Source of the DNA: Flammulina velutipes | Taxonomy: Eukaryota; Basidiomycota; Agaricomycetes; Agaricales; Physalacriaceae | NCBI GenBank assembly: GCA_011800155.1 | Contig: CM022368.1 | Span: forward strand, 3,658,001-3,722,000 | Direction of reading: 5' to 3' | DNA: 64,000 bases | Shown here: piece after piece, positions 22,948 through 34,640 of the stretch | How the letters are laid out: each line of letters begins with the position of its first letter | How positions within the stretch are numbered: the first letter of the stretch is position 1 | Position numbers and translations under genes: made by a program | The notes under the pieces: generated by a model | What the model saw: the letters and a program-made list of their open reading frames with translations, nothing else | Databases searched by the model: none | What the model was told of the DNA's origin: nothing

Positions 22948-23596
22948 CTAAAGCCAACGCTCCATCTCCGCTCGGAAATCGTCAGGCAAAGGGCGGGTCG
23001 CATGGGCTTGAGGGGGTGATAACGCATGAGCGGAGTCAACGACTTGGCGTGCGCCCGCTATGCGGCAGGCCTGCGCGTGATCTCCGGCGCAAAACATGAC
23101 ACCGTACTGCGCTTCGAACAGCAGAATCTTATGCTCGATGTTGTGGCGTGCCACCATAAAGCCCAACCAGGTTAGGACCTTCTACACCAGTTCCTCATGA
23201 AAGCGGCGATGTGGTGAAATAAAAACACCTACCTCCACTATGTCCCGTTGGAGGTCCCTCTTGCGCAACAGGGTGGCCATAGGCAAGGTGGTCTCATCAT
23301 ACACAGCGTTAGGATCGAGGTCCACGTCCACGGGCAGCCACCAATGAAATTTAGCCACGAAGGTGGCGCTAACTACAGGGTGCCTGTTAGGGCCGAGCGA
23401 GTTGAAGGTGTAGAATACGCACTGTATATCGCCAACATGTTGGACATCTCCAGATCGTTTTTCCCCCAGAGCTTGAGGTAGACATACCACCGCTCCTCCA
23501 AGAAAGCTCGGCGTTGCCCAACAAAAGGATAACTGAAAGCGACAGAATGTGAGAGGAGATAGGCTGACGGAAAATTGAGACTCACAATCGAGACAT
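22948..23596 (-). CDS. Hypothetical protein, four exons
   Basis: Exons 23586-23596, 23423-23532, 23233-23372 and 22948-23181 give 495 nt, 164 residues, with all phases consistent. The protein reads MSRF, then FVGQRRAFLEERWYVYLKLW, a middle part with FVAKFHWWLPVDVDLDPNAV, and a C-terminal half with WLGFMVARHNIEHKILLFEA and a Cys/His pair (FCAGDHAQAC). It contains aromatic helices and no clear signal peptide. I do not recognise the family. It lies between the foldback element and the HMG-like gene and could be cargo of the KDZ element B or a host gene. Splicing is inferred from phase and GT-AG signals only. Confidence 0.5.
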
Positions 23597-24169
23597 GGTC
23601 GTCGTTTCCAGAGAGCGATATTAGATAATTTAACACTGATGGCGTTCGTTAGTGGAGAGATGTCCCACGGTGATAACCAGAAAAAATATACATATCGACA
23701 CGGGGAAGCTCAGCTCGTACCTGGCGTGGTGCAGTTACCGTGGTAATTGCAAGGAAAACATTTATATTTGACAGTCCCCGTCCAGATAGTAGGAGGGAAA
23801 TACATATTTTAGAACACGGGGGTGTTCAATTACCAGAGGAGATGCATAACGTTGTTTGATGTCTCCGTTCCGGTGAAAGACCGGTATGCACTTAGCCTCA
23901 CGCCAGTACAATTAACAACAAATGTACTGGAATTTAAGATGCCGGGCCTCTAATAATAGAACAATCGCGCCACCTACAACATGACACTCTGAATCCCCGT
24001 ATCTTCGACGGTACAGTCCAACGGCGTCTCGTCTTCAACTCAAATTCTACTTCACTCTTCATCGCTATCCCTCCCAGCTTTCCATCCACTCACCAGCAGG
24101 TAACATTTTATTTGCCTGATACACTTTAACATTAAGAACGCCCTATCAGCACCTTCATCATCTATCTCC

Positions 24170-26138
24170 ATGGACGCAAATCCTACTGCTTCCGATCTTC
24201 ACGCGGTGCCGGACGATGAACAGGAAAGCACTGACCGGCGCTGGTGGTCGAACAAGCCACAGCAGGCCTACCTTCTATCGCAGCTACCCGACTACCTCTT
24301 GTCTAAGGCTGTGACTGGAGGCGCCACTCTGTTTTTTCGAAAAATTGATACAGAATTTATGACCCGCTGGAGTCCCGCTTCACTCGTTGTTCAGTTCAAC
24401 CTGTGCCCCCGGGGACCGATCTGGAAAGGCGACTGTCCGTCACTCTCTCAGGATCTTGCTACGGCGACGAGGAACGAGGTGCCTGACCGGGACACTGAGT
24501 ACCGACCGGAGGATAGTACCATCACACGTATCCGGAAGGTACATTCTTTTCCTTGCTCGCCTTCGTAAAGTACTCAACGGTCCCTCCAGCGCCTACGTTG
24601 GTTTTTCAACAACCACAATAAAAACAAACGTATGACTGGTCTCGCGCCCGCCTTGAAGGAAGCGGAACCTCCAAGACAGCGCGCCCACACAGGTAGAGAG
24701 TTGTACTCGATTGATTCCTTTGCCGTTTTCAAAGGGCACTACAAACCGATCACTGAACGGGTTCTTCGTTGAGCCAGTCTTATTCGAGTTCTCCAGGAGG
24801 CGGGAATTGATGTCACATCTTCACTCGGCCCGCCCGGCGACACCGATCCGGCATCCGAACTCGAGCTCGAACGTTGGGAACTCCTTGCCTTCACACACCA
24901 TCTAAAACCCCAGCCTGTGCACCCCCTCACCATCCGCAGCACTGCCATTCAGCTAGCCTTTGACGCTCTGCCGCCCGCCGAACAAAAACGCTACAACGAT
25001 GCAGCTGACATGGAGAAAATCGTTGGTGCTACCGCGAGGAAGCAGCAGAAGGAGCAGAAGAAGAAGCTGAAGCGAGATCCCGAAGCCCTTGCAGAGCCTA
25101 TTTCTATTGACTTGTTGAAGCAGTACGCCCATTCCCCGTCGTTTCTTCGGCCCATCTAACTCATTCTACAGCAATCTAAAGACACTTCCGGTCTATACCC
25201 ACCAGTTCTTGGAGTCTGTGCTCCAGAAAACTGGACATACCTGCTTCCTAGTTACCGCTGGTCCTGATGGGGATGGTCATCTTGCCGTAGACTTGTAAGC
25301 ACCGCCACACAGTGAACTATGTCCTATTCACAACCTCCTGTCTCTAGCGTTTGTCACGGACCTACCAACCCCAACGGCGAAACCTTCATGGACGCCTATC
25401 CCGATTTCAAGGTGCATGTAGAGAAACCTTTCAGGGAGTACGCGCGTACATGCTTCCGTGAGTCACGAGTTACCCCCGACACGAATGTACTAAGACATTG
25501 CCAGATCCCAACGAGGTCCAATATCGACATCCAGGATCAGCTCAACCGTCGACATCTTCGGCCCTTTTGGCACCTTCCACTTCCTCCACCGCGACGACAG
25601 TCTACCAGACGCCTCCGGCTAGGGAGCAGTCGTTGTCATCCATGGTCGACGAAACCAGTCAGCCAGCGACCGTTGGGCTGGCCGAACTTGGATTGAATCT
25701 ACTTCCCTCTTCGGTACCCGGAGGAAACTTCTCCAGCGGGCACGCAGACAATTCGGTAACGCCGCATTACGATCAATCTTCCATCTCGGGCTTGGACGAC
25801 TCCCAGAGGAGCGGCCTCTTCCGATCTCTGCTTCTGAACAGTGATTGCTGGTCGAACCTGGCTGCCCCCTCACCCCAAGCAGCATTCGACCTGCCAAACT
25901 TTTACGCTGCCCCACTCCCCAACGAACGCCAGTCTCTTCCCCTTCCCTTCCCAGCGGCGCAGTCCACTTTCAATTCATCGCATCATCCGGCGTTCGCTCC
26001 GGCCTATCCTTTGCCTACATATGACGGCAGGACACTTCCGCCGTACGGAGGGCATTCCTCTTTTGTCCAGCCCCCCACGCCGTTGGTAACGTCCCCAGCT
26101 GTCTCTGTACCCACGCCTCTGCCCTACGCTACTGGACC
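24170..26138 (+). pseudogene. HMG-like gene of element B, 5' part (split by element A1)
   Basis: Start ATG 24170. Exon 1 (24170-24538) encodes a Trp-rich N-terminal domain (RRWWSNKPQQAYLLSQLPDY, then FFRKIDTEFMTRW). Later exons give a charged region with LELERWELLAF and QLAFDALPPAEQKRYNDAAD, an HMG-like helical signature. Then comes a segment matching the element-A paralogue (FLESVLQKTGHTCFLVTAGP; ..VEKPFREYARTCF) and a Ser/Pro-rich region ending LPYATG. The frame has an in-frame TGA at 24770-24772, unless a very short 36-nt intron removes it. At 26138 the gene is cut by element A1, and its remaining 3' part resumes at 39194. Both defects suggest it is no longer functional at this locus. DNA binding is inferred from the HMG-like helices. 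Confidence 0.7.
26132..26138. repeat. Target-site duplication of element A1, left (CTGGACC)
   Basis: CTGGACC here and at 39194-39200 flank element A1 directly. Dropping A1 plus one copy restores an open frame across the HMG-like gene (..YATG joined to PATATSPAWPP). Confidence 0.82.
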
Positions 26139-26159
26139 CAACCCTTGCTGTAAGATTTG
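26139..26159. repeat. Terminal inverted repeat of A1, left
   Basis: Begins CAACCCTTGCTGTA. Compared with the complement of 39173-39193 (CAGGCCAGGCTGTA...), 14 of 21 positions match, including CA at the tip and GCTGTA at positions 9-14. Confidence 0.65.
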
Positions 26160-26168
26160 ATTGAGCTC

Positions 26169-26184
26169 ACTGGTTGCAACCAGT
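26169..26184. repeat. Perfect 16-bp palindrome near the A1 left end
   Basis: ACTGGTTGCAACCAGT is its own reverse complement. Related pieces (CCAGTCAACC, CACTGGCTGCAACC) recur to about 26255. It lies 30 bp inside the element tip, the usual place for transposase-binding repeats. Confidence 0.6.
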
Positions 26185-26488
26185 CAACCAGTTGGCAAAT
26201 TTCCCTGTTGTTACCAGTCAACTTCAGTCAAATTCACTGGCTGCAACCACTCAAATCAATGTGGGTCAGGCCCGGGCACAAGCTAAGCTCTCTTGGGCTA
26301 TTACTTGTTTGTGTTATTTTGCCTTAAGTTAGCACGCCATGTAAAACAATGAATTATTTCTTTATTAAAGCCTAAATAAACAAAAAAAATACAAAAAAGC
26401 AAAAAAGAATACAAAAACGCTGCGAAAATATAGTCCGACGTTCTATGTAACCAGCTCTTGATACGGGCATGCGTGAGGAAGAATTAGC

Positions 26489-29400
26489 TCAGGAGACGAG
26501 CTTGGGAGACGGGGGCGTCAGCGAATCGCTGCTCGTCGGGGCGCCAACATCTCCTGCGACACGAACATCTCCCTCGACGCCAACGTCTCTCATGACGGCA
26601 TCGGAATGAACTTCTGCCCCTTCGCCCAACGGGTCCAGTCCTTCGTTGCTCCCTTTGATGCCCTCCTCCTCCTCCTCCTCCTCCCCGTCCCCGTCCCCAT
26701 CCTCCTTGAGGTCAATCCGATCTTTCACCCTCGCTTTTTTTGCCTTGACCACCCGCGACCAGACGTCTTTGCAGTGCGCAGCGAGAGTGCGATAAACGTT
26801 GGCCTGCCGATGTCCGTAAGCCGTGATGCCTTCGATTAGAGCAGTGTCGTCCAGCCCAGCCCATCCTGATGTCCGCCCGTCCCAGGCTGCTGCTGAGTGG
26901 TTGAATGAAAGTTGAGTCCTCCGCTTCTCCTCGCGAAGGAGCCGTATGTCTTCCCAAGAACGATTGACACGGGCCCGGCTCTTCAACCATTCAATCCGGA
27001 CCATGCCGTCCATTTCGTCCTTTGCCATAGAATCCATTGCCCCACCGATAAGCCAAATCCAGGAAAGCTCGAACGTCGAGCTTCCGTACTGAACTCTCTC
27101 GCCCTCGCCAACCCGCCTCTTCTTCCTTCGTGCATTCTCTGTATCGTCGATATCAAAGACCTGGCTGTTGAGGTCTTTGACGTCCTTATCCTCGAGGATC
27201 CGCAACGTTTTGATCCAAGCTCCCGGTCCGCGAAGACGCATAAGCGCCTCCCGAGCAGCACGATATTTCTGAACCGCCAACGTTTCTCGAGCCTTCAAAC
27301 GATGGATTGCACCCCACGATCGTGTGGTCTGTTTCTGCGAGCGCTGATTGAGTTGACGGAAGTACGTGATTGACCGGCGCGACCTGATGACGGTCCGTAG
27401 TGTTTCGAGCGAGTCAAAACATTGTGCTTCTCGAAGTTGGTCCTCCTTGCTCGCCACGTCGCCGAGACAGCCAGTCGCTCGACTTGCTCCGTCCAAATCC
27501 GATGGAAGGAAGACACGCTCTGCCTCTATGTCGCCAACACGAGAGCCAGAAAGATCGGCAAGCAAGGCCGATACACATGGCATGTAGACCTGCTGCTGAC
27601 TGCGATACTGGTTCAGATGACGCTGCAACACTGTACGCTTTTCTTGCACATCCTTGATGACGGCAGGTGTCTCCTTGTCATCACAGACAAGGAGTTGGAC
27701 AATCTGGCGCCTAAAATTCCGTAAGGAATGAATCTAAATTGCCAACGACAAACTTACTGTGTTTCCTCTATCAACAGCCCAAGTGCGATGCATGCACTAC
27801 CTGAGATATCGTGCAGTGGTGTCTTCAAGCGTGCTTCCAGGCGTTCCTGCTCCTTCAACGCGAGGAGTATTTTTGCTTCGGAGGCGTCTATCCAATCCAT
27901 CAGATCTCGAAGACATAGATTCAGGCGAAAAGGACTCACGCAATATGGGGAGGAAGTAAGGATTGTTGAGAGATTGGTTGGCCTCCCAGGCTACAACCTG
28001 TGTCGTCCAGCGCTCGATGGCGTCGCCCGGCATCACCGCTGTAAACTCCTCGTGGCTGGCGCTCTGGATGTTGTACTCCCATAAGGAGTTGGCCTCACGC
28101 TGGTGAAGGCTAGCAGCTGTAAAGGGGTAGTTAGTCAGTCTGATCAGAAAAGATAATAGTGAAAACTTACCAATAGTAGTCGTCTTTTCCCAATTATGGA
28201 AGCTCATTCGACGATCCAGGATGTCGTGGCGACTTCCCGGTAACATCTCCTTTGTCGAGGAGGCAGCATGGTTCAAACTAGACCATGTTCGCTCGATTCC
28301 TTCCCCGTCGGTACGTCCAACTCCGGGCTGAACATGCATGCTATATTGGCATTGGCATTCCATTTTATGCCCACGGCAGTGACATTTTGGGACACCGTAC
28401 CCAAACGTGATATCCGGAGAGATTTGCTTGGCTAGTGGCATCTCCAACATACGCTCCCGGAATTTCAAGGACCACTGACAGACGATGTCGTACGAGAAGA
28501 AGATAGAGGAGAGGCCGGTGTCGCGCGTCGCCGATGCAGTTATCCAATCCATGTTACAGTAGCTGGAAGACACATGAGAAGCATACTTGCAGAGAGAATG
28601 AATTAACGTACCGTTCGCCGCGTTGCAGATCGCCTACACCGAGAGGCCGAATCATCTCATGGCGCGCGCAGACGCACATACCGACCCCTGTAGACTGTAG
28701 CCCGGTACTGTTTTTGGACTCAGCGTGAGCCAACGTTTTGAAACCACTGCAAGTGCTAATCTAGCCAGAACATAGTCAGTTGAGGCTCAAAAGGGAGAAG
28801 AATACCTACATCATGTTGTGTAGTATGTTTCGCCAGCCAATTATAATAATCTGCCAATCCGCAGAAGTACGCCATTCCGGTATGAAGACCCGGATCGGCC
28901 GAGCTGAGTCGACGAAGATTGCTGAGGCGAAAATTGGCGTCCAGCGCGACAATTAGCATGTAGAGAAAGCTAAACGAAAGGGATCAACTTCAACTCGGGG
29001 GAAAGGACAGAAAATTTTACCTATCTTCCTTCGCAGCAGATTTCCAATTGTCGGGGAGATTCACGCCCACTTGTGGGCAGGCAGGGCAAGTGACCGCTAG
29101 TTCGCCTGGCTTCGTCGTTGATATACCGTCCGGTACTGCCCCCCGACCTCCTCGCTTGAGCATTTTGAGGTGCCCGTATTGGCGGTTAATCCTTAACATG
29201 GCTTTGTATCGTGTCTGGCAGATCTTCCATTAGCTAGGACCTCGACGATGCTGAGATTGAACACGAACCTTTGGAACATCTATGCCCAGCGCATCCGTCA
29301 TCTTCGCTAGCGCATTGTAGTATTCGTAGATGGAGCATTTTCCCGAGGCTGCGAGTTTTTCGTAGGTCTCCAGCGTGCGCAGGGTGGCACCCGTCTTCGG

Positions 29401-30200
29401 GTATCGAGTAGTGGATGGATAGATCTCCGCGCGCAAAAGCTGTATGCGGCGGGGCACCCGATTCGAACAACAGCAGTAGTCCGCGTTGACCTTCGAAATG
29501 CCATGCTCGTGGATGACGGAAAAGTCTTTGGCTGCCGGGACGGGATTGGAACAGCGTCCTCCGTTGTAATGGCCGAATTGAAGTCGGAATCCGAGCTGTT
29601 GCAAAGTCTGGCGCTCAAAGTGAGAACCATTCCAAAACTGAGTCTGAAGTCAACAAAAAGTCACGACATAGGCAGGAATAAGACGCACCTTGAGACGATG
29701 GAACGGAAGGCGTTTGTGGTTGGCTAGCACACATTCCCTGCATTCCAACCAACTTCCCCAGCAGTCATCGCAACCATAACATGCATCCTCACTTCCACAG
29801 GTCTCGCAACTGGAACCAATAGCTTCCCCTCGACCTTCGAGGCGCACTAGCTCGTAAAGAAATTCTTGGGGACGTCCATCGGCAACCCATTCTAGCATAT
29901 TCTTATCCTATCACATTTTTAGCAATTGCCTTGGAGGTAATAGGAAAAAAGGCTTACAGAGTTTGCATATCGATGCTTGTAGGTCTTGGCCTTGGGCTGC
30001 GACAATAGTTTTGTGAGGTCGATACGCGCAGAAGATGGTCCTTGGTCGATACGCGCGCACGGGACGGGTATGGAGGTTGCTTGGCGGCGATGGTCCACAG
30101 ACATATGGATAACTCGCGCAGGGAGTGATGACGCGTCAATATCGTCGTCGTCGGCGCGAACAGCCTTCAGAGTGCATTTTTTGACGGATGCCTTCTTCAT
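26489..30200 (-). CDS. KDZ transposase of element A
   Basis: Minus-strand gene of about 11 exons from ATG 30200 (MKKASVKKCTLKAV) to TGA 26489. The N-terminal Lys-rich and disordered part is followed by a CxC cysteine cluster (SCETCGSEDACYGCDDCW, then CRECVLANHKRLPFHRL). Next come LQFGHYNGGRCSNP, a CCCSNRVPRR pair, and CPACPQVGVNLPDNW. The catalytic core shows VALDANFRL, FFSYDIVCQW, the Cys/His segment KCHCRGHKMECQCQ, and GVGRTDGEGIERTWSSLN with STKEMLPGSRHDILD, the hallmark of KDZ transposases. Candidate acidic residues are the Asp of DANF, the Asp of YDIVCQW and the Glu of GEGIER. The C-terminal third is coiled, then acidic. No frameshift was noticed. It presumably excises and integrates element A in the nucleus. 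An identical copy starts at 62121. Confidence 0.85.
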
Positions 30201-30263
30201 GTAGGTGGACAAGTTTACTTTATCTTAGGGTTAGTGTTACATTGTTTATGATCACATGACGTT

Positions 30264-30279
30264 TGGCGCATTGCGCCAC
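30264..30279. promoter_or_regulatory. GCGCCA-type palindrome upstream of the KDZ-A gene
   Basis: TTGGCGCATTGCGCCA-like inverted repeat (TGGCGCA/TGCGCCA half sites) about 65 bp upstream of the transposase ATG. The same half sites, in the opposite order, occur at 38640-38657. Possible protein-binding site; the function is inferred. Confidence 0.45.
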
Positions 30280-30360
30280 AAATGACAAGTTACAAAACAT
30301 TGGATATCTACGTACTAGACAAATGACAAGTTACAAAACATTGGATATCTACGTACTAGA
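30279..30360. repeat. Exact 41-bp tandem duplication in the KDZ-A promoter
   Basis: 30279-30319 and 30320-30360 are identical copies (each begins CAAATGACAAGTTAC and ends ACGTACTAGA). They lie between the palindrome and the end of the small gene, upstream of the transposase start. Confidence 0.85.
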
Positions 30361-30541
30361 TGATATGTATACGATAGCGAGAGAGATAGTAAACAACAGC
30401 GATGCGAAACAGTTTGTAGGAAACAGATGAAAAACTTGTAAGTAATGGTGGGGCGCAGGGGGGCAAGACAAATGTAGCAGGCGTGGTAACAACGCGATCC
30501 TTTTTGGGCCCTTTTCTTCCCTTTTCTACTCCTCCCGCTCT

Positions 30542-31039
30542 TCAGTCCAAGGCCTCGTAATCATCTTCGTCGCCCAAGCCATGCGCCACTTCTCCCAAAT
30601 AGTCAGCCATGCGCCTAGCCTCAACAGCAGCCCAAGTTTTGCCGTAGGCGGCCTCCAATTCACAGCTGAATCTGTAAAGCTCGGAGGTGAAGTCAAAGAC
30701 ATCCTGGACAGCGGTGACGCGGTGACGGTGGTGGGCGGCAGTGCGCCAGTCGCCTTTGAAGTAGACGGGTTGGGAGTATCCCGGAGCACGAGGCACGTCA
30801 GCGTGCTGGGCGTTGGATGTGTTACTATTGGATGAATTGGCATGCTGGGCGACGGATGAATTGGCATGCTGGGCGATGGATGGATTGCCGTGCTGGGCGT
30901 CGCGCGGGACGTCGTGCTGGATGTCAGGCTGGCGCTGGACGTTGTGTTCGTGCTGGACCTGGACATCAGGTTGGATGTTGGAGTAGGCGTGGAAATAGGG
31001 GTGGACGTAGTGGTGGGGGTTAAAGTCCGGAGCTGACAT
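30542..31039 (-). CDS. Small hypothetical protein of element A
   Basis: Single-exon frame of 165 residues from ATG 31039 (MSAPDFNPHHYVHPYFHAYS) to TGA 30542. The N-terminal two thirds are rich in His, Asn and Gln, with repeats such as IAQHANSS/VAQHANSS. The C-terminal ~70 residues are ordered-looking (TAVQDVFDFTSELYRFSCEL, then MADYLGEVAHGLGDEDD). I do not recognise a family. It lies between the transposase and the acidic gene, all on one strand. It is conserved exactly in A2, and the intact frame supports a real gene. The low-complexity part makes function prediction impossible. Confidence 0.55.
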   Translation of the reverse strand: MSAPDFNPHHYVHPYFHAYSNIQPDVQVQHEHNVQRQPDIQHDVPRDAQHGNPSIAQHANSSVAQHANSSNSNTSNAQHADVPRAPGYSQPVYFKGDWRTAAHHRHRVTAVQDVFDFTSELYRFSCELEAAYGKTWAAVEARRMADYLGEVAHGLGDEDDYEALD

Positions 31040-31221
31040 GGTAGTCTGAGGTTGAGTTTTTTCCAAACACGTGACACTGGTGAATACGACAAGATAGACA
31101 TTAAAATATTTACACACTGAATAATATATATATACGGGATGGTAGGGAGCAAGATAAATGATACGATAGATACGATAGAGAGATACAGATATATAACAAC
31201 AAAAAATGGGCAAAAATAAAA

Positions 31222-32925
31222 TTAGAACTCCGGACCCCACGCGCTATCCAAATACATTGCACCTCGAGTGCGCGTCCTCTCCTCTTCCCGAGCGAGATGC
31301 AAAGCATGCCAAGGTTGTTCAACATTCTCCCCATCGACATCCGCACGACGTGCGCAACACAGACAGGCGGCACGACGAGCATCCGCACGAGCCTGAGCAG
31401 CATCCGCACGAGCATCCTCCATTAGCATCCTCTCCCAAAAAGTAGGACCGCCGCGCCCCTCTGCCTTGGCGCCTTCATCCTCGAGCTTGACGTCGGACTG
31501 ACCCTCCTCCATCTCGACGTCGAAATGACCGTCTCCCTCCTCCACCTTGATGCCACTCTCCTCCTTGACAGTGGTGTCAGCCTCGCTCGCGCCCTTCTCC
31601 TCCTCCTCCTCCTCCTTGACGACGCTGGCACTCTCTGATTCCTGTACACAGAGAAGGTTGTCGACCTCCTCCTCCTCGGAAAACTCGGCAGCGGTGAAAC
31701 GGCACCAGTCAAGGATGAAGTGTCGACACTCGGCGTCGAAATCCGCCTCGGTCTTGAACTCGGACTCGTCATCGCTGTCGTCGCGGACAATATCCATGCT
31801 AGTATCAGGGGATGAGCCAGAATCGGACTCTGAGTCCGAGAAGGGAATCGGTGACGAAACAGGGGACTCTAGGGAGAATGGAGACATGAGTCTCGTTGGA
31901 CTCTCGAGAGACGACAGCGTAGGCGCTGGGGATGCAAATTGGTAGGGAGATCGGATTGGGGAGAGGGAACTTTCGGGAGTCGTGAAGATGTCTGGCGAGG
32001 GAGAATGCATCCTGAGAGCTGGGGTTGGAGAGTGTCCAGGGATGGCAGGATCGATGGCAGGAGCCTCAACGGGAAGGACGACAGCAACGTTAGCGTCGAT
32101 GGGGACAACAGTAGCGTCTTCCGGGACGGGAACATCAGCAGCGTCATCTGGGACAGGGACGCCAGCAGCAGCGTCTGTGGGAATCGGGACGCCAGCAGCG
32201 TCTGCGGGGACGGCAGTGACCACTGGCTTGATGTTCCAATTTGGTCGCGGCCGCGGACGAATAGCCTTGGGCTCCGGGATTTCGACGTTTTCAACGCTTG
32301 GGAGGGTCCAGGGAGTTTTGGTGAACATATAACAGAACTTGGATACGCCGTAGTCGAGCATCGGAATCAATGTGTTCTACAATTTTAATCAGAATATGAA
32401 CAAATGTCTCAAAAAAAATAATACCTCGATGTCAGCAAGCTGGCGAGCGTCAAAGTCGTCCAGGGACTCCCAGACTAGGCGCCCCATAGGAAAATCCAAC
32501 CGATATGCGAGCTTGAGACGTTCCAAACTATCGTCAATCCTGTCTTGGTCGCCTGTCTGCTTCGCGATGACAAAGCTGCGGACATGCGACATGATCCAGA
32601 CGCGTCCTACAGAGAAGGAAACCTAAGACCAATGATTAGACGTGTTAAATGCAGCGACGCGTCAGACAGACGCGTCGTTAAAAACAGTGAACGTACTGAA
32701 GGGAGCGTAGGCAGCGCGAGCGTGTTCTTTTGCGGAACGTGACGAACTTTGCGAGGATTTTTAGTTGGAAGAGAAAACATCTTAGTCGCCTGGGGGGTGA
32801 GGTGTGAGGACGCGTCAAAAGAATAGAAAGTTACTCACCTTGCGAATAACAGGGAACGAGAGCTTGTTAGATTGATATGGCATCTTCGATTTGGAGCGAG
32901 AGCTCTCAGAAGTAATCTTAGGCAT
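31222..32925 (-). CDS. Hypothetical acidic protein of element A (DF..W..L..F module)
   Basis: At least four exons on the minus strand from ATG 32925 (MPKITSESSRSKSKMPYQSN) to TAA 31222. An ordered segment (RSFVIAKQTGD, then LKLAYRLDFPMGRLVWESLD with DFDARQLADIENTL) precedes Pro/Ala repeats (DAAGVPIP-type), Ser/Pro-rich stretches, and a very acidic Glu/Lys region. Near the C-terminus is an ARADAAQARADARRAACLCC repeat. The ordered segment resembles that of the element B protein at 47266 (MDF....ALWRLQEFEADQI). This suggests a shared KDZ accessory module, though the likeness is short. No enzymatic motif is visible. The charge pattern suggests a nuclear or chromatin-associated protein, which is inference only. 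Confidence 0.6.
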
Positions 32926-33274
32926 GCTGAAGGTGAAGTGATGAGTAGGAAGTGAAGATAAAAGCGAATGAGGGCAGACGAGGACTTTATAGTCGAAAAA
33001 TAAGGTTCACGAGACTCCGCCACCTGTTCACCAACTCAGCTGCCAGGCATCGACTCCGGCAGAGGCTGCTGGCAGGCTGGCAGGACAGCAGAAGACGAGG
33101 AGGTCAGCGTTGTGACGCTTGTTACACGTAAGTCGTCACAGCGAAGGCGTGTTGGCCAGATAACAGCCAGGGGGAAGCGAGGACCGAAGGCGCGATCCAG
33201 CGAACACGAAGACCGAGGGCAGTAACAATTCAGCGAACAACGACGACCACCATAAGAGGAGAAAGAGGAATGCA

Positions 33275-34172
33275 TTACGATTGTTGATATAACAAACCAC
33301 GCTCCTGCCGTGCTATGAACATAGTACCCTTCGTGCCGTGCTCCCTCAAATCTGCGACATAGCCTAACATGGTCTCCATGCGGGAGCGTATCTTGACTCC
33401 ATCGTGATACATGGTATGTGAGACTCCGCCCTCGTTGCGGATTTTGTCGAGTTCTTGTTGGCATGACTCGACCCGCTCCTGGCATAGATTTTCGTGGGCC
33501 GCCAGCTCGGCGAATGCTTCCTCGTTGTTGCGATGTAGCTTGAAGTTCTTGCAGATAGTAGCAGCCATTCCAACCAGAGAATTTCCGGAGTCCGCGCGAA
33601 GCTGGGCGTCAATGATGCGCATGCGACGCAGACTGCGATTCATCAACTGCTCATCCACAATCCTGTGACGGGCATCGTCAGACAGCGTAAGAGCAGAGAG
33701 TTTGACAGACGTACTTGGGAGCAGGAGCTGGTATAGGCGCCTGCTGTCGACGCTTCCGATCAAGTTTGGCGGCTTTCCGATCGTAGTGGTTTTTCGCTGC
33801 TTGAAGTCGCTCAGAGCGGTGACTAGAAGTGTCGGACAGTGAGACATTGATACGTAGATGAATCAAGAGGCACACTTGTCATAATCTCTACGTTTCCGTG
33901 CGCGTGCAGCCTCTTGCCGCTCCTCAGGCGTGTGGTAGAGAGTTGGTCGCCCGCGCTTTTTCCTACAAGTCGTCAGTTGGTTCAAATGGAGGGAAGAAAA
34001 GGTGCCGTACATTAGTAATCGAATGCCAAGGTATCAGTGGTTGTTTGGGGTCGGAGTAGGGTGAGACCGTAAAAGCTGATGGTGGTCGAGGGTCAAATCA
34101 GAAATCCGTAAGGGACTTACCTTCGAGGTTTGAGTTCTCCAGACCTTTATTCAGACCTTTATTCAGAGTCAT
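33275..34172 (-). CDS. Basic coiled protein of element A (KKRGRPTLYHTPEER module)
   Basis: Multi-exon minus-strand gene ending at TAA 33275. The conserved part reads KKRGRPTLYHTPEER followed by QEAARARKRRDYD, then HRSERLQAAKNHYDRKAAKL, and a C-terminal helical region (SLRRMRIIDAQLRADSGNSL, later HENLCQERVESCQQELDKI). RGRP is an AT-hook-like core, so minor-groove DNA binding is possible. The first exon (MTLNKGLNKG at 34172) is uncertain because its phase does not obviously join the RGRP exon. A related arrangement (SPAEREAICRKR, then ATHRLDLLAAGVRYR) occurs in the element B gene at 45799. Proteins with this module are common next to KDZ transposases in mushrooms, as I recall. Function unknown. 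Confidence 0.58.
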
Positions 34173-34640
34173 TGGAATAGGCGGAATGGTTATGGGGAAT
34201 GAAAGCGTATGATGATTAAATGATATTACCCTATTCAAAAAGTTGACGGAGGAAAGGTAGAGTATATAAATGTACAAATTCCAAGCACCCTCTAAAAAAG
34301 TTCTCCAGACATTATTGAGACATCAATTCATAATCATGTGGGAGGGCTCTAAATACTACGGAATAGTTCATAAGTGACGGCTAGCAATGGATTTCTGCAA
34401 CACCGAAGTAGATTAGTGAAGCCATCGTGTCATGACTTGGACTTTCATTCGCGACTTGGATCCATGAACGGAAGGACGGATCAATGTGTATTGATATCTT
34501 TCCGAGCCGATAGGTGTGGCCCTGTTTGTACAAGGCTTAGTAAATTTACCTTTCTCACTAGCTTTTTTCTTCGTAACCGCGTGTGAGTCGCGTCCAAGTC
34601 GCGTCCTCTATCGCCCTTTTTCAGGCGCAGTTAGTGCATC
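34173..34640. other. Divergent promoter region within element A
   Basis: Separates the minus-strand basic gene from the plus-strand HMG-like gene. It contains a short tandem CCTTTATTCAGA repeat near 34143-34168 and AT-rich sequence, and no supported gene. Confidence 0.4.

Noticed and set aside
26267..26275. CAGGCC near 26267 as the left tip of element A
   Set aside because: It matches the right tip at the first six bases but has no flanking duplication; the tip at 26139 has a longer match and the CTGGACC duplication.
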